This document shows, in pieces, positions 1-19,270 of a DNA stretch of 64,000 nucleotides; position 1 is the stretch's first letter; every line of letters begins with the position of its first letter. The notes below the pieces were generated by a model, which ran no database searches, was not told the DNA's origin, and saw only the letters and a program-made list of their open reading frames with translations. This DNA is from Piscicola geometra (lineage: Eukaryota > Annelida > Clitellata > Hirudinida > Piscicolidae), in the NCBI GenBank assembly GCA_943735955.1, contig OX030957.1, forward strand, positions 9,812,600-9,876,599, read 5' to 3'. A program made the translations under genes and the position numbers.

Positions 1-1369
1 TCCCGTCCCGTCCCGTTCCCGAAATTTGTTTTCCCGTCCCGTTCCGTTCCCGATGGGACATCAGAATTTTGATTCCCGTCCGACCCGTTCCCGCAACTCG
101 ATTCCCGGTCCCGACCCGTTCTCGAAACTTTTTGTTTTTTTATTCATTTTCGTTGCCGTTTTCACTGGCCCCAAACTTTCTAGTTCTAAAATTTCTTCAA
201 ATTTATTATTTGAAAGTCAGAGAATATTTATTTTAATCAAATAAAAAACACTATTTAAATTTCAAATATTTATGCGAATGAAAGTAAGTCATTGTTTTTG
301 AGTATTTCAATTAAGTCTTTATTGCTTTTCACACGGGTTAAAACGTTAAGAGTTTCAGCTTTCAAATTAGATGATTTTGGGTATGAAGTTAAACGACCAC
401 ATATTGAAAAATTCCGTTCACAGGGAATATAACTTGCAGATATACTAAAAAAAATTTCGGCTACTTCTTGTAGTATTTGAAAATTGCTAATTTTACTCAA
501 ATAAAATAAAAAATCTTTATAATCTTCAACTTTCTTCGTTCATTATTATTAATTTTTCAATAATGTTAGAAATATGTTTTTTGACAACATTCTTATTCTC
601 CACAACTGCAAATATAAAATCATTTGTATAATTTGATAGTAAATTAATTTTATTATAATTTTTACGTTATAAAAACAAACATAATAGATCTAAATAACCA
701 TCATTTGTTTTTTTCTCAACGGCACTGCAGCTTGGTCTGGCTGTACAAAATAGAATTAAATTTTCTCTAATGAAAGTCTTGGTATTTATTTCTCTTCTAT
801 CCCAAACTTTTTTCCTATTATTCTTTCATACTGGGGATGCAACAGACATGCTGTCATACGAATAAGATCAATGGGTATTTTTTCTTTCGTCGAAATGATC
901 AACTGAGCAATCATTTGGAAATTAATCATTCAAATTCAAATTATTAATTTATAAAATGAAAATAATATAACTGACCATTTTGATTTCATCTGACAAGTTT
1001 TCATCATCACCTAGTTGTTCTAATCTTCCTAATATTTGGACTCACCATAACAACTTCAAATGTAGTGTTGGAGATTTAGCCATTGGCAATGGTGGCTTCG
1101 TTATACATTTCTATTGCATTTAATACTTATTTTAAGTACGGAGTATCGATGAGATAATGATTACCATACTTGAAAGTTTGCTGAAAAGTTTTAAAGAATT
1201 CAATCCCAATAACTGTTATTCCCATTTTTCCCGTTCCCGATTTAAAAGTTGATTCCCGTTCCCGTTCCCGTCCCGAAAACCTATTCCCGGTTCCCGACTT
1301 TTCCCGTCCCGAAATTAATTTTCATTCCCGTTCCCGCGGGAGTCCCGCGGGTACCCGATCTGACCTCTA
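1..1369 (-). mobile_element. hAT-type DNA transposon remnant, left end outside window
   Basis: Both flanks carry clusters of TCCCG/TTCCCG motifs (1-130 and 1215-1350) around an AT-rich interior with hAT transposase remnants on the minus strand. Read on the minus strand the right end starts TAGAGGTCAGATCGGG near 1369, a hAT-like terminus followed by a CCCGCGGG palindromic stretch. The transposase is broken by stops and frameshifts, so the copy looks inactive. The left terminus and target-site duplication lie outside the window and cannot be checked. It sits in the MCMDC2 intron after exon 15, 30 bases from that exon's donor. Confidence 0.7.
270..500 (-). pseudogene. hAT transposase C-terminal dimerisation region (fragment)
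   Basis: The translated fragment (76 residues) has the hAT C-terminal signature: a serine/arginine block (IPCERNFSICGRLTSYPKSS) followed by a Leu-rich segment ending in VLTRVKSNKDL. In intact hAT transposases this region mediates dimerisation and includes part of the RNase H-like catalytic fold. A second fragment on the same strand at about 810-905 (reading MTACLLHPQYERIIGKKFG) fits the region just upstream in such proteins. Stops and frame changes separate the two, so this is a dead transposase. Confidence 0.7.
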
Positions 1370-1399
1370 ATTGCAGTGTTGTACTAAGGCCTCCCCTAC

Positions 1400-9120
<7,721 letters not shown>

Positions 9121-10257
9121 GTATTTTATTATCTTTGAAAAAAAAATTTTCAGTATATTTTGATCAGTAAACTTTTAATAGGCATAAATAACACAAACGG
9201 TATCAATTTTAGTGTAAATTCTACTTTTACACATTAACTCGAAGCAGACGAGTCTTAGCAAGGATGTGCAAACTATTAGAATAAAAAGAATCACAATTTG
9301 TCATTATGTATAAGAAAAACTACAAAATTCTATGAAAGGCAAACACAAATGTATAATTTTTTGCGCCTAACCTGTAACTCAAAAGATGATTTTTAATTCA
9401 TCATTATCATATTCATCACCATCTCTATTACAACTGAAGAATGAGATTTAAATATATAACTTTGATTAATTCTTCTGCCTATTTCATAATTCCGTTTTTT
9501 GAAACAAAAATATTAAAATTCAAAATAAAAATTGCGAAGCATGTATTGATGCTGAAGAATGATTTGATTTAGAAAATAGATGCATCCCATCAGAGTTTAA
9601 CTGGAATGAACAGCTACGCATTGATCAAGATATAAAAGAGTAACACGATGCAGAGACCTGTGCCTGACGTCCTTTATTTGATTTCTTTTTTTATTCTTTT
9701 TATCGTTAAATGATTTAAAATGATTTATTTATATATTTGTTTTTTTTTATTTCTTTGTTTTTTCGCACATTGTTTTACTTCATTTATTTCATTGGTTGGT
9801 TCAAGCCTAACAACAGGCTTACAGGGGATGGTTTTATATAAGCACGATTTAAAATAAATTAAAACCCCGTATTTAAGTTTTTTTTCCGAATTATGCTCTT
9901 TTTCAATTTATATTTTTTGGGTTTTTGTCTGATATTCACATACCAGAACCACTTTAGTTAGCTTCAATTCAACTTTTATTTAAGTTTTAGACAATAGCAT
10001 ATTGCTGTTGGGTACCAATCAAAAAAATTGGAAAAAGTATTTGACCAATTTTTATTTTCTATGTTTCTTATTTGTTAATGGTTTAAACTTAGTGAGAAAA
10101 TTTAATTATATTATAATCATATGCGAGTCAGTGACTAAGTCCAAACATTTGCACAATTTTAATTATGTCTTCAAGGAAGATAATGGCGCGTCTGTTGCTC
10201 TAGCATTATATCTCTCAAATTGTTCATGACAATTCTCAACAAATAAGCATCGAACCA
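9121..10257. other. AT-rich intergenic sequence with one duplicated block
   Basis: Upstream of MCMDC2. No exon is identified. The block 9530-9680 is well conserved in segment B at 20270-20425. On the plus strand both read NRCIPSEFNWN and LRIDQD after a shared in-frame TGA. The remainder is low-complexity AT-rich DNA. Confidence 0.5.
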
Positions 10258-10265
10258 GAGTGGAG

Positions 10266-10896
10266 CAGTGTTATTTTCGTAACGAAAGCGAAAACGAAAA
10301 CGACAATTCTGAATAATCGTTCCACGAAAACGAAAATAAAAACTATAATTATTTCCAAAACAAAACTGAAATAAAAACTATAATTATTTTCAAAACGAAC
10401 ATTAAATACATTTTTATGATATGCCATAATATGCATATGATTAACTTATATAAAAAATATATGTCTTTATTATAAACATTATCTTTGGGCTTTATGAAAG
10501 GAGCGCCATTTATGAAAGTTATTTTATTACCGCTTCCCTTTGTCAATTAAATTATCACTTATTTTAATAGTAAATTGTTTGTTATATTTCAAATGTGTTA
10601 TTACTCAATAATTTACGTAATCAATTCTTATAATATTTCAATTGACTGTTATTTTTTTACAACTAATTTGTTGTTAATATATTGTTCAATTTTACCGTTT
10701 CATTTTATGATCAATTAAATTTTTTAGATATAAAAAAATAGTGTTTAAAGTTGTAAATTAATATATTTGTAAAAATAAAATGAAAATAAAAACTTAAATT
10801 ATTTTCAAAACGAAAACGAAAATAAAAACTATAACTAATTCCAAAACGAAAGTGAAATCAAAACTATAATTATTTTATGAAACGAGAATAACACTG
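10266..10896. mobile_element. hAT-type MITE (631 bp) with target-site duplication
   Basis: Terminal inverted repeats CAGTGTTATTTTCGT (left) and, on the other strand, CAGTGTTATTCTCGT (right). Subterminal CGAAAACGAAAATAAAAAC repeats sit at both ends. Flanking 8-bp copies GAGTGGAG (10258-10265) and AAGTGGAG (10897-10904) fit the 8-bp duplication made by hAT transposases. Segment B at about 21600-21640 has the uninterrupted sequence AAAGTGGAGTTGTCG, an empty site. No coding capacity is seen. Confidence 0.85.
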
Positions 10897-10904
10897 AAGT
10901 GGAG

Positions 10905-12640
10905 TTGTCGTTCTTGAGTTTGCTCAAAGATATATTTTTCATGTTACAAAAGGGCAGTACATTTCTAAAGCCTTAGAAAAATCTCATGATTAGATTGTGG
11001 AAAACAACTTGAATTTTCGTTTCACAATAAGATAAAATACAATTCTAAATAAAATAGTTAAAAATGAAAAAATAAAATAAATTTTAATACGATATGACGC
11101 AGGCAGGATTTCGGTAGCTGAAAACTTTGAACAACATCAACAGCGAAAGGTTTCTAGACTCTTTTTAACATCAAACGGAGATATGGAAGGATTAGTCTTC
11201 ATTGAATCCTCGATGCAACCGAGCTCCGTTTTGCTGTCCCACTGTTAAGTGCATTTGCAAACAGTTATTTTGCTTTTAAAATTCTATTGAAAGTCAGTAC
11301 AAAAATAGGAATTTTTTCAGTAGGAATGATATTAAAAGCGAAAAATTTCAGATCTCAAATTTAATTTTAAATATTTGGAAGACTTATTAAACGATAAAAG
11401 TGTTGAGAGTTATTGATGAAAGTAGGTATAGCTAGCAACCACCACGGCGCTATGTTAATTAGCTTTAACCGGAGAGTTTTTATGAATGATAGTCATCGTA
11501 TAAAACTGAATACCTTTAACTTATTATTGTTTTGACTAACATCAATTTATAATTTTAAGATTGAAAATGAATCTTCTTTCCAATAAATATAATTTTAATA
11601 ATATAAAAAGTATTTTTTTTTTAAAAGCGATAACTATACCGTATAGCATTCGTTGATTCAACAAAACAAAGGCTCAAACGTTCTAGCGGGCATGAAAGCA
11701 AAATTCGCTATCTCCGTGCAGTCAACCTTGCAATGGCATACCTCCAATCATACCACTCCTCTTGATTGCATCCAGGAATGATTCTTGGGCGATATGATGG
11801 TATTTAAGAAACAAGGTTATGTTTAAGAGTCATAAGTATATTTAATAATTTAAGAGAAATGTGCCTCGCGGTGTTTGGTAATTTGAAAGACAATATTGAA
11901 ACGGTGATGATGATTATAGGAAGAGGGATGGATGATAATGATGATAGTGATAACGATGATGATTATTATGATGACAGACTAACAGATTACTTAATTTTTA
12001 AAAATCAGAATTTGCTAACCAGGGTCTTAAAATATTCATTTTTTGTCTTATTGAAGTACTTTAGTCTCTCAAATTAATACTAAAAAGTGTTTTTTCTGTG
12101 TTTGAAAATTTTTTTTTTTCAAGTGTCAAAATTCATTTTTGACGTCACTCAGCATAATAAATTGGTGAAAAAAAGAAGTGTCAGGAAGTAACAAAACACC
12201 AGTGGGAAAAAATTAAAGTTTAAGGTATTAAAAAACGTAACTGAAAAGATTTACAGAGATTATTCTATCTCTAATTTATATTGGAAGCATTTAAAGGTAT
12301 TAAGACGATGTTTTATTATATCTTCCCTAAAAACTTTGATTGATTTGAGTTGAAAACTTCATTAAAAAACTTGAAGTGAATTTTTTTGATATTATAATTT
12401 TAATTATCTTGTCGACAACTTGCTTTAAACGAATTAGATATTGTAACTTCAAATCCTCATTAAAAAATCTTTTCAACATTTTAATGAAAAGTTGTTAGAA
12501 AAAATTATTTTGTTCAAGTTAAAGTTAATTCTTATAAATTTTTCACATTCAAGTTAAGTTTATTGAATATTTTTGATGATAAAGTTATAAATTTAGTTTT
12601 TAGTTTTCAAGAAACATTTTTTTTTCTGCAAAAGATTGCA
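10905..12640. other. AT-rich duplicated sequence, no gene recognised
   Basis: Diverged counterpart of segment B around 21650-21760 and 23190-24890. A short GAT-rich run at about 11900-11970 is microsatellite-like. No supported exon. Confidence 0.5.
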
Positions 12641-12651
12641 CACACGCTACT

Positions 12652-12744
12652 TCAGAAGCCGATGAAGAGGATGATTAGCTGGTCTGCCTGCTCTGTGGTG
12701 TCTGCACGCAAGCCAGCCATAAATACTCGCCCGTAATGGAGCCT
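12652..12744 (-). CDS. Candidate terminal exon in ultra-conserved block (copy A), unknown product
   Basis: Minus-strand reading after a TTAG acceptor gives RLHYGRVFMAGLRADTTEQA then DQLIILFIGF and a TGA stop. It lies in a 145-bp block (about 12634-12782) that differs from segment B by one base, although flanks are heavily diverged. The acceptor is pyrimidine-poor, and the other two minus frames and one plus frame are also largely open. Coding status is therefore uncertain, and a structured RNA such as an H/ACA-like snoRNA is an alternative. I do not recognise a family. Confidence 0.35.
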   Translation of the reverse strand, partial: RLHYGRVFMAGLRADTTEQADQLIILFIGF

Positions 12745-12944
12745 CTAACTCACACAGACAGCACAACGACCAAATATCGAGAACTTGTAAACATTTCTTG
12801 ATATGTAGCGTTTTCTTTTGTGAGTTCAATCCGCAATAGGAATAGCTTAATAGATAAAAAGTAAGGGTGTTGCTAATGTAGAAGAATTTTTTCTCAAACA
12901 TTGAGTTACATAAATAAATAAAAAATAATTGTGACACAGGCCCG

Positions 12945-14660
12945 AATCAAGCGGGGCATTGTGGGCACCCAGCAGCAACAATATAGTTTGGGGATTTGTT
13001 ATTAAACGTGAATTGTGAAAAAAATGAGTTAGAAAGTACTGGGTGATTAAGAATAATTTTTATATTGCTTTTATCATAATATTATTTTCATATAGCTCTG
13101 CTCTTAAAATTTTTTAAAGCTGCTTTTTCTCCACTTTTTTACGCTCAAATTCACGCCAGAAGATGAAAAGATTGATTGCTTAAACGACTATCATGTTGAA
13201 AAAAACATTTTGACTAACGAAATGTTTGTCTTCTACTAATAGATGCCGTACCCATGATCTAAATGATAGTAACACTAACTAGTTTTTCTTTTTCTCTGTT
13301 ACTTCTTTGGGTAATACTCCAAGATTAATCCATACAAATTGTAATACAATTCTCACTCACCCAATACAGCGATTTTGCCTTTCACAAAGCAGGTGTGAAG
13401 GATTCATTAGCCAAATTAATGGAAATTGCTTCAGAGTGAGGGTTGGACTCAAGTCACTATTCAGTAGTGATTATTCTGCTTATGCATTAGTAATGGTCAA
13501 GTTGTCAGATGAGATAAGTCAATACGTTCTTGGAATACGATGTTTGCGGACAAATTAAATTTTCTTTTTTAAAGAAAGTAGGAAGCGGGTTCGAAATGAT
13601 TTGAAGATGTGATGGCATGCACTGGAAAGAAGTGAAAAAAGAATGATTGAAAAAAAAAATACATGTACTTTAACAAGAGAAAAGACAATGAAGTGATGCG
13701 TTTACAGCAGAACTGTAGCCAGAAAGAACTCTGCACCAACTTTTTCGTATTTTTCAACAAATTTCATGTTTATCTTCCTACTTTTTCTTTTATCTATTTG
13801 AAAGTCGAAAGTGCTTGGTAACGTGTCAAGACACATTGTGTTTCAACCTTGAATCAAAGTGAAATCTACGTATAAAGCGCAGTATTATACATGGAAATTA
13901 GCGGTAAAACTGAAATATGCCAATCGATTATGCTGTTGAAGCATCTACCACAATAACTTTCCCCCAGCCTCTTTATAATCTCTTTTCGCAGGGTCGCTGC
14001 GTAAACAGACTCATTAATTTTTGGATTAAAGCCCTTGGACAGAATCAGTCGTTAAATTTTTTTTGCTACTTTCCTTCGAAGCATTTTCTTCTTCCCGTCA
14101 GATTCATTTTATACATTTCCATCTCACCACGATGCTTTTTTTTAAATTGTTGTTCACAATTTTGGAGTATTCGTATTAGGAAGCGTCCTTGAATTGAAAC
14201 TTCGAAACTTTTAAAAACAGTAGTCAAGTTTTAAATTGTTAAATTAATTTATTCGATAATTTACGCTTGAATAGTTTACCGTTGAAATTAGATTTAAGTT
14301 TTAATAATTTTAACAATTTGCATAATGGGAAAAAATATTTAAGAATGATGGTTCGTTTCCTAATCTCACGACGGATTAAAAAAACTAAGTTATTGTCGAG
14401 AATTATGTTTGATTGCTACTTTAATTCTAATTTAGTTGACTTTACATTTTTGTGGAGTGAATTTTTTTTCTTTAGAGCTTTCTTCATATAGAACTTGTTT
14501 TTAGTATTTATATAATAATATATAATAATATATTGTTATATTATTATTATTATTATTTTTAGTATTTATATTAATACTATAGTTTCCATATTGAATTTTT
14601 TTAAACTTAGAAACAATTATTACAAATTCAAACTTTAAATTCTACTTTAAATAGTTGAGT
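12945..14660. other. AT-rich sequence with a duplicated exon-like block
   Basis: At 13915-14005 the plus strand reads PIDYAVEASTTITFPQPLYN and then LFSQG. The paralogue at 28570-28645 reads PIHYAVEAFITTTFTQPFYN and FFSQG, with many third-position differences. This suggests past coding, but no complete exon can be delimited. The minus strand (KEIIKRLGE) is also open in A. The short ATTATT run near 14515-14555 is a microsatellite. Confidence 0.4.
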
Positions 14661-14717
14661 TTTGTGAAGCTAGTTCTGGATGAGACGAGATCTAGAAGTT
14701 GAAAGCCTCGGAAGCAC

Positions 14718-15085
14718 CTGTTGATGCCCTCAATGACGTCTTTGGGCTGGTTGATTACCACGTTCTTTAAAAGATTAAAAAAAGTCAGTTTAACAAATCC
14801 AAACTATATAATTCGTACTTGAAATTTCTCCAAACGAAGAGTCTCTTTTTTAGTCCATAACTTCATATGTATTGACGGAAAAAAATAAGAGACATCATCT
14901 CAAAAAACATTTCATATTCACCGTGCGTGTACATCTATGAGATCAGAGGCTTCTTTTCAGCTGTTTATTTACTAATTAAATATAGTAAACAAATAAAAAA
15001 TAACCTGTTTTTTCAAATATAAAAACCACAATTTTTTATAATAGAATCGAGAGATTAATCAGCAAATGACCTCCAATCTATCTTT
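14718..15085 (-). pseudogene. Decayed copy of MCMDC2 exons 1-3
   Basis: Three blocks in the order and spacing of the functional exons. Exon 3-like 14764-14718 reads NVVINQPKDVIEGI and has a one-base deletion before the CAG/GTGCTT donor. Exon 2-like near 14900-14850 keeps the FFP...IHMK segment with a frameshift. Exon 1-like near 15085-15000 reads IDWRSFAD, then a stop, then SLDSII. Exons 4 onward are absent. It marks the left edge of the tandem duplication. Confidence 0.8.
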
Positions 15086-15099
15086 TTTTGGTTCAGTTC

Positions 15100-15950
15100 T
15101 TCAAGCAAACTTATATTTTGCACTCTTTATTCTCTATGCCTTGCAATGCCGATGAGTTGAAGTAGAAATGTGTCAAACTACTAGCTATTATTTTAAACTA
15201 AATAAATATTAAAATTGAATACTATTTATGTTATAAAATTGTTAAAGATTTTAAAATAATTTTATTAGTTTAAAGAAAAATATAAACTGTAATTTTGGTT
15301 AAAAAGTCAGATAAAAACTAATCATTACATTTCTCAATCGTTTGCTATCATGACAATGCAGTTAAGAAGTTTTCGCATTCCATAGAACTCTACAACTGTA
15401 TCTGGAACAATATTTCAAAAAAATGCATTCAACCGTGTTTTTTTCCTGGACTTGTGTCTGAGATTAATTAGTCTTATCTCAATTCCTCCCAGTCATCTCC
15501 CTTCATTAATTACATGCATGTATCTAACTTCATCAAGCATCTCTATAGACCTTTAAATGGTAGTAAGACAAATGAAAAAACAATTTTTATTGAATCACCA
15601 GAACAATAAACTCCAAAAAAGTATTGAGCGCCCAAGTAGCACACGAATGACCAATTTGAATTTCAATTTATTCACATGAAACTTAAATGCAACTACAACG
15701 AAAAGGTCGTGATACTTCGAAGTGAACGCATGCAAGGGCAGGTTTGTGGTGATGTCACGAGCAAGGTGGAGCATGTCCACAAATCCCGAAAGTAATTAAC
15801 GAAACTTAAAAATAGTGAGCATATAAGTCAATTGAGAAATTTTTGAAATCCGAGATGAAAAGAAGAAGAAAACTTCAGCAGTCCAGAGGAATTGTAGTCT
15901 TGCCTGAATTCCAGCTCATGGGGCCAGTAAAAACACATCGGAATTTTGGA
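15100..15950. other. AT-rich sequence, nothing recognised
   Basis: Between the MCMDC2 pseudogene fragment and the cysteine-rich open frame. No conserved block, repeat array or RNA gene is seen. Confidence 0.4.
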
Positions 15951-16015
15951 ACCCTTGAAAAATGCACCAGAGTCAAAATAGTCTAAGACGAATTAAACTT
16001 TTGTTAGAGGCAGGC

Positions 16016-16822
16016 TCACGTAAGAACATCGTTTTGGAGCACCAGAGGCTCCAGGCTGAGACCGAAGCACTTGTCGCTGTGGAAGGTCTTGGAGGAGAGG
16101 CAGTCATTGGGCAGTGGTGGTGGTGGACAAGTGGTGGTTTTACAAGCGGTTTGCTCAGTGCTGCAAACAACGTGGTCATGTTTAAGGAGTGGTTTCAGTT
16201 GTTGTTGGTAGTGCTGTTGTTGTTGTTGTTGTTGGTATTGCTGTCGTTTCTGTTGCTGTTGTCGTGGTTGTTGATTTTGTCGCTGAAGTTTGAGACTGAT
16301 GTCGTTGAAATAAAAGAAATTTTCAGACTTATTTGTATTGTGTGCAGTTTCATTGAACTGTTGAGAACTTGCTTCACTGGTCTTGAGGCTGGTGGCTGGA
16401 AAAATGGGAGGAATGGGTTGGAGGGAGCATGGTGGGAGTTGGAGGCAGTGGGAGTCGGCAATGATGGCAGGCCACACGCTGGCAGCCCCTGAAGCTCCTG
16501 AAGTCTTCATCTTCATCGTGGCTGAGCGTCTGAGATTGCAATCGCACAAGTACTCCGCCTGTGTGCATTTGGAGAGCCAGAAGGTCTCGTCAAGCGAGGA
16601 ATCGAAACTTTTCCGTTTGTGTTTGTTGTTGGCGTAGCAAGTGCAAGTGGCATCTTTGAGCTTGAAGCTTCTACTCGGAAAACCTTTGATTGAAGTGTGG
16701 AAGGGGTGGTGCAGGGAGCAGGAGTTCTGCGTCATACTGATGCAGTCTTCGCTGAAAGCCATTGAACGGCAAGTCCTCTCTTCCTTGGCGTCGTCGTCTT
16801 TTTGTTCTCCTCCCACTCTGCT
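16016..16822 (-). CDS. Cysteine-rich, poly-Gln-containing exon; possibly GFR-alpha/GAS1-like
   Basis: A long minus-strand open frame, GC-richer than its surroundings, follows a plausible acceptor (AAACATTGCAG, exon from about 16822) and ends at a stop at 16016. About the first 90 residues hold regularly spaced cysteines (TCRSMAFSEDCISMTQNSC, then DATCTCYANN, then CDC). These recall the C...CxC patterns of GDNF-receptor-alpha/GAS1 domains. About 95 Ser/Pro/Thr-rich residues follow, then a Gln-rich tract (QQQQ runs from a CAA/CAG repeat), then DCLSSKTFHSDKC. The plus-strand frame at 15962-16492 is its shadow. The family is a guess; partial gene, no upstream exon found. Confidence 0.45.
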   Translation of the reverse strand, partial: SRVGGEQKDDDAKEERTCRSMAFSEDCISMTQNSCSLHHPFHTSIKGFPSRSFKLKDATCTCYANNKHKRKSFDSSLDETFWLSKCTQAEYLCDCNLRRSATMKMKTSGASGAASVWPAIIADSHCLQLPPCSLQPIPPIFPATSLKTSEASSQQFNETAHNTNKSENFFYFNDISLKLQRQNQQPRQQQQKRQQYQQQQQQQHYQQQLKPLLKHDHVVCSTEQTACKTTTCPPPPLPNDCLSSKTFHSDKCFGLSLEPLVLQNDVLT

Positions 16823-16849
16823 GCAATGTTTCATGGCATATTGTAAGGT

Positions 16850-18965
16850 GAATTTGGGAAAATTAATAGATACAAATTAATTTATGTTGCTTTCTAGGGG
16901 AGTCAACTCTTTGTCTGTTATTCAAAGCAAACAGTCTAACTTGGTTTATCACATGGAAAAAAGTGTTTAGTTGTAAAATGTGAAAAGTTGTAAAAATCTT
17001 TGTTTAAAATCGTTTTTTTATCAAAATTATATTGTAAAATTGTTGATAAAAATGTGGTTCTTTTTATTTATGTTACTACGTATTATCTGAAACAGGGTTT
17101 CAGATTTGGTTTAAACTTTATACACAATGGAAAAGTTAAAGTTAGCAAAATGAGCTTGCTCATACAATATTCATCAAAAATCCAAACAATTTTCAACGTC
17201 TGTTTGACGAATAAAATGATTTTTTTGAGTAAAAACAAACCAAACCAATTTCAAAATTAATAAAACTGTGGAAATAATCTTTGTGATATAAATTAGTAAA
17301 AAATATTTAAAATCTTCATGAAAATAATAAAGAATACAAGAGAATAAATATATTATATTAAACCTTAAAAAGACTTGGTAAAATGTGATTATTAAAATAT
17401 TGTTATTAAAAAAAATCAATATTTCTAATACGAGACAGCATCTCAGATTACATGAGTCCTTAAAAATGGCGTGTGTAGGTCTATTCAAACGACTTGGAAG
17501 CATTCTCTTTTGAAATAAATAGGTTTAATAGGTTGTCTATGAGTTTAGAAATTATTCCTCATATTCAATAAACTTTTGATGTTTTTTCAAATTGAAAATA
17601 AAACCTGATAAAGTCTAAACACAAAACTATGATTCTTTCCAACGGGTTTGTCTAAAAAAAAGTAGAGTGGTTAGAGAGGCATCATCATCATGATCAAAGC
17701 TGCAATGGTCTTTGTCAATGCACAGTTTCAAAACTATTAGCAGAATAGGGATAAGTTGTAAGATCGTTAATTATCGCTTTCCAGATTATTCTCCACCTAG
17801 GGTAGACTTTTCCATTCAACAATTTTCCATGCAAACGGCAAATGAAGCGAACTCTGAAATAGCATTATATTTCTTGCTTTATTGAAAATCTGTTTCTTCT
17901 CTGAATTCCTCAATTTCTCCATGACTACTTTCTTCCAAAAATTCACTGCTTGGTTATATCTATTTTAAATGCTCTGTTATTTCAAAACCTTCCATGGAAA
18001 AACTAATTCATCGAATCTCTGATAGCTTCTTACAAAACTTAAAAACGTGAATTTGAAAATAAAGCCCTAGTCTTATCGCAAAAAAAAGAAACAAAATTGA
18101 AAAGAAACAAATGACGCTGATTCGTGACTACAGCATCTTCTACACAGATGATTGCAAAACCTTTGAACATATCTTTTTCACCTTGTAAGTGGATAAAAAA
18201 ACTCAACTTTAAAAAAGATAGAAAAGTTATTGCTGACTTAACAAAACTGTTAAGAAATAAATTTTAATTCAAATACTTTTAAGAATAAATTTTTATGCCG
18301 ACAAATAACTCCCACTTTCCAAATATTTTTTGTAAACTTAAATTTTGTATTTAGAAGTGAAAAAAATTGTATAACTTAATTTTGAGTTTAAAAAATATTT
18401 GCAACATTACTGAATTTTTTGGAAAATCGTTTCGACTTCTACTTAACAATTTTTAACGGGTAAATTTTATTATTTTGATTTTAAGCCATGGTTATCCTAC
18501 TATTTTATTATGCTTTTTTAAACTTTGAATTACAATTTCAGACTTCACCAAAGCTAACAATTAACTTTCGTAAATGAACTTTCATACTTTGAACTCGTTT
18601 GCAAACGATATTCTTTTGACGAATTCTTGTTTTTTAAGAATGTTACCGATCATCTTCAACCGATTTTAAATAAAGGTTCAAGAACTTCTAGCTAAAGAGC
18701 ATTCTGGTTTCATAGCTAAATACACGTAAAAGAATAAAAATATTTGCCTGTGGCGACCCATATGAGAGCAGGCGAAATTGGGCTGATATTTCTCCGCCTC
18801 TTATTCTTACTCTTTAAGTTTTTGTGCCCCCACCAATGGACCTTTTCCCTGTTCTACTTTAACGCGAAAAAAAAGCACTAGGTTCAGACCTTTGAATCTA
18901 AATGCTTTCAAAAACTCCACGACATATCTTACTTGGAAAACAGAACTCACAAATACGTCCATCAG
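16850..18965. other. AT-rich intergenic or intronic sequence
   Basis: No supported exon. Contains only scattered short open frames and a short CAT run near 17685. Confidence 0.4.
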
Positions 18966-18969
18966 ATTA

Positions 18970-19270
18970 CAACAGCATTCGTTGTACAACAAGAACCTTT
19001 TCTAGCAGCTGTTAAGCGTCGAAAGTTGACTTGGTTTGGCCACGTCACCGTCCAAGATGGTGTTACAGGGCACGCTACAAAGAAGTCGTCATCTAGACCG
19101 TCAAAAGAATAGCTGAATGGACCATGTTAAAAATGTGACGTATCTTCCTCTGAACAGTCTCTTCAACGCTGCTGACTTCAGACCCGAGTGTCGTGTGATT
19201 GCTGCGTCTTCTTTGATTTATTCAAAACGACCAATTTAGTCAGAGGAACGATGATGATGATAATGACTCT
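18970..19270 (+). mobile_element. LINE 3' end fragment with GAT tail (copy 1)
   Basis: The plus strand reads LLAAVKRRKLTWFGHV, the conserved C-terminal 'KRRKLxWFGHV' motif of an RTE-like non-LTR retrotransposon. Decayed downstream sequence follows, ending in GATGATGATGATAATG. A second copy with the same motif and tail lies at 43830-44115. Stops and frameshifts show it is dead. Confidence 0.7.

Noticed and set aside
12634..12782. Thrombospondin type-1 repeat on the plus strand (ISWSACSVVSARKP)
   Set aside because: Only the WSxCS core is present; the other cysteines are missing and a stop follows soon after.
15962..16492. Plus-strand hydrophobic Leu/Val-rich frame
   Set aside because: It is the shadow of the minus-strand Gln-rich exon; the leucine run is an antisense CAA/CAG repeat.
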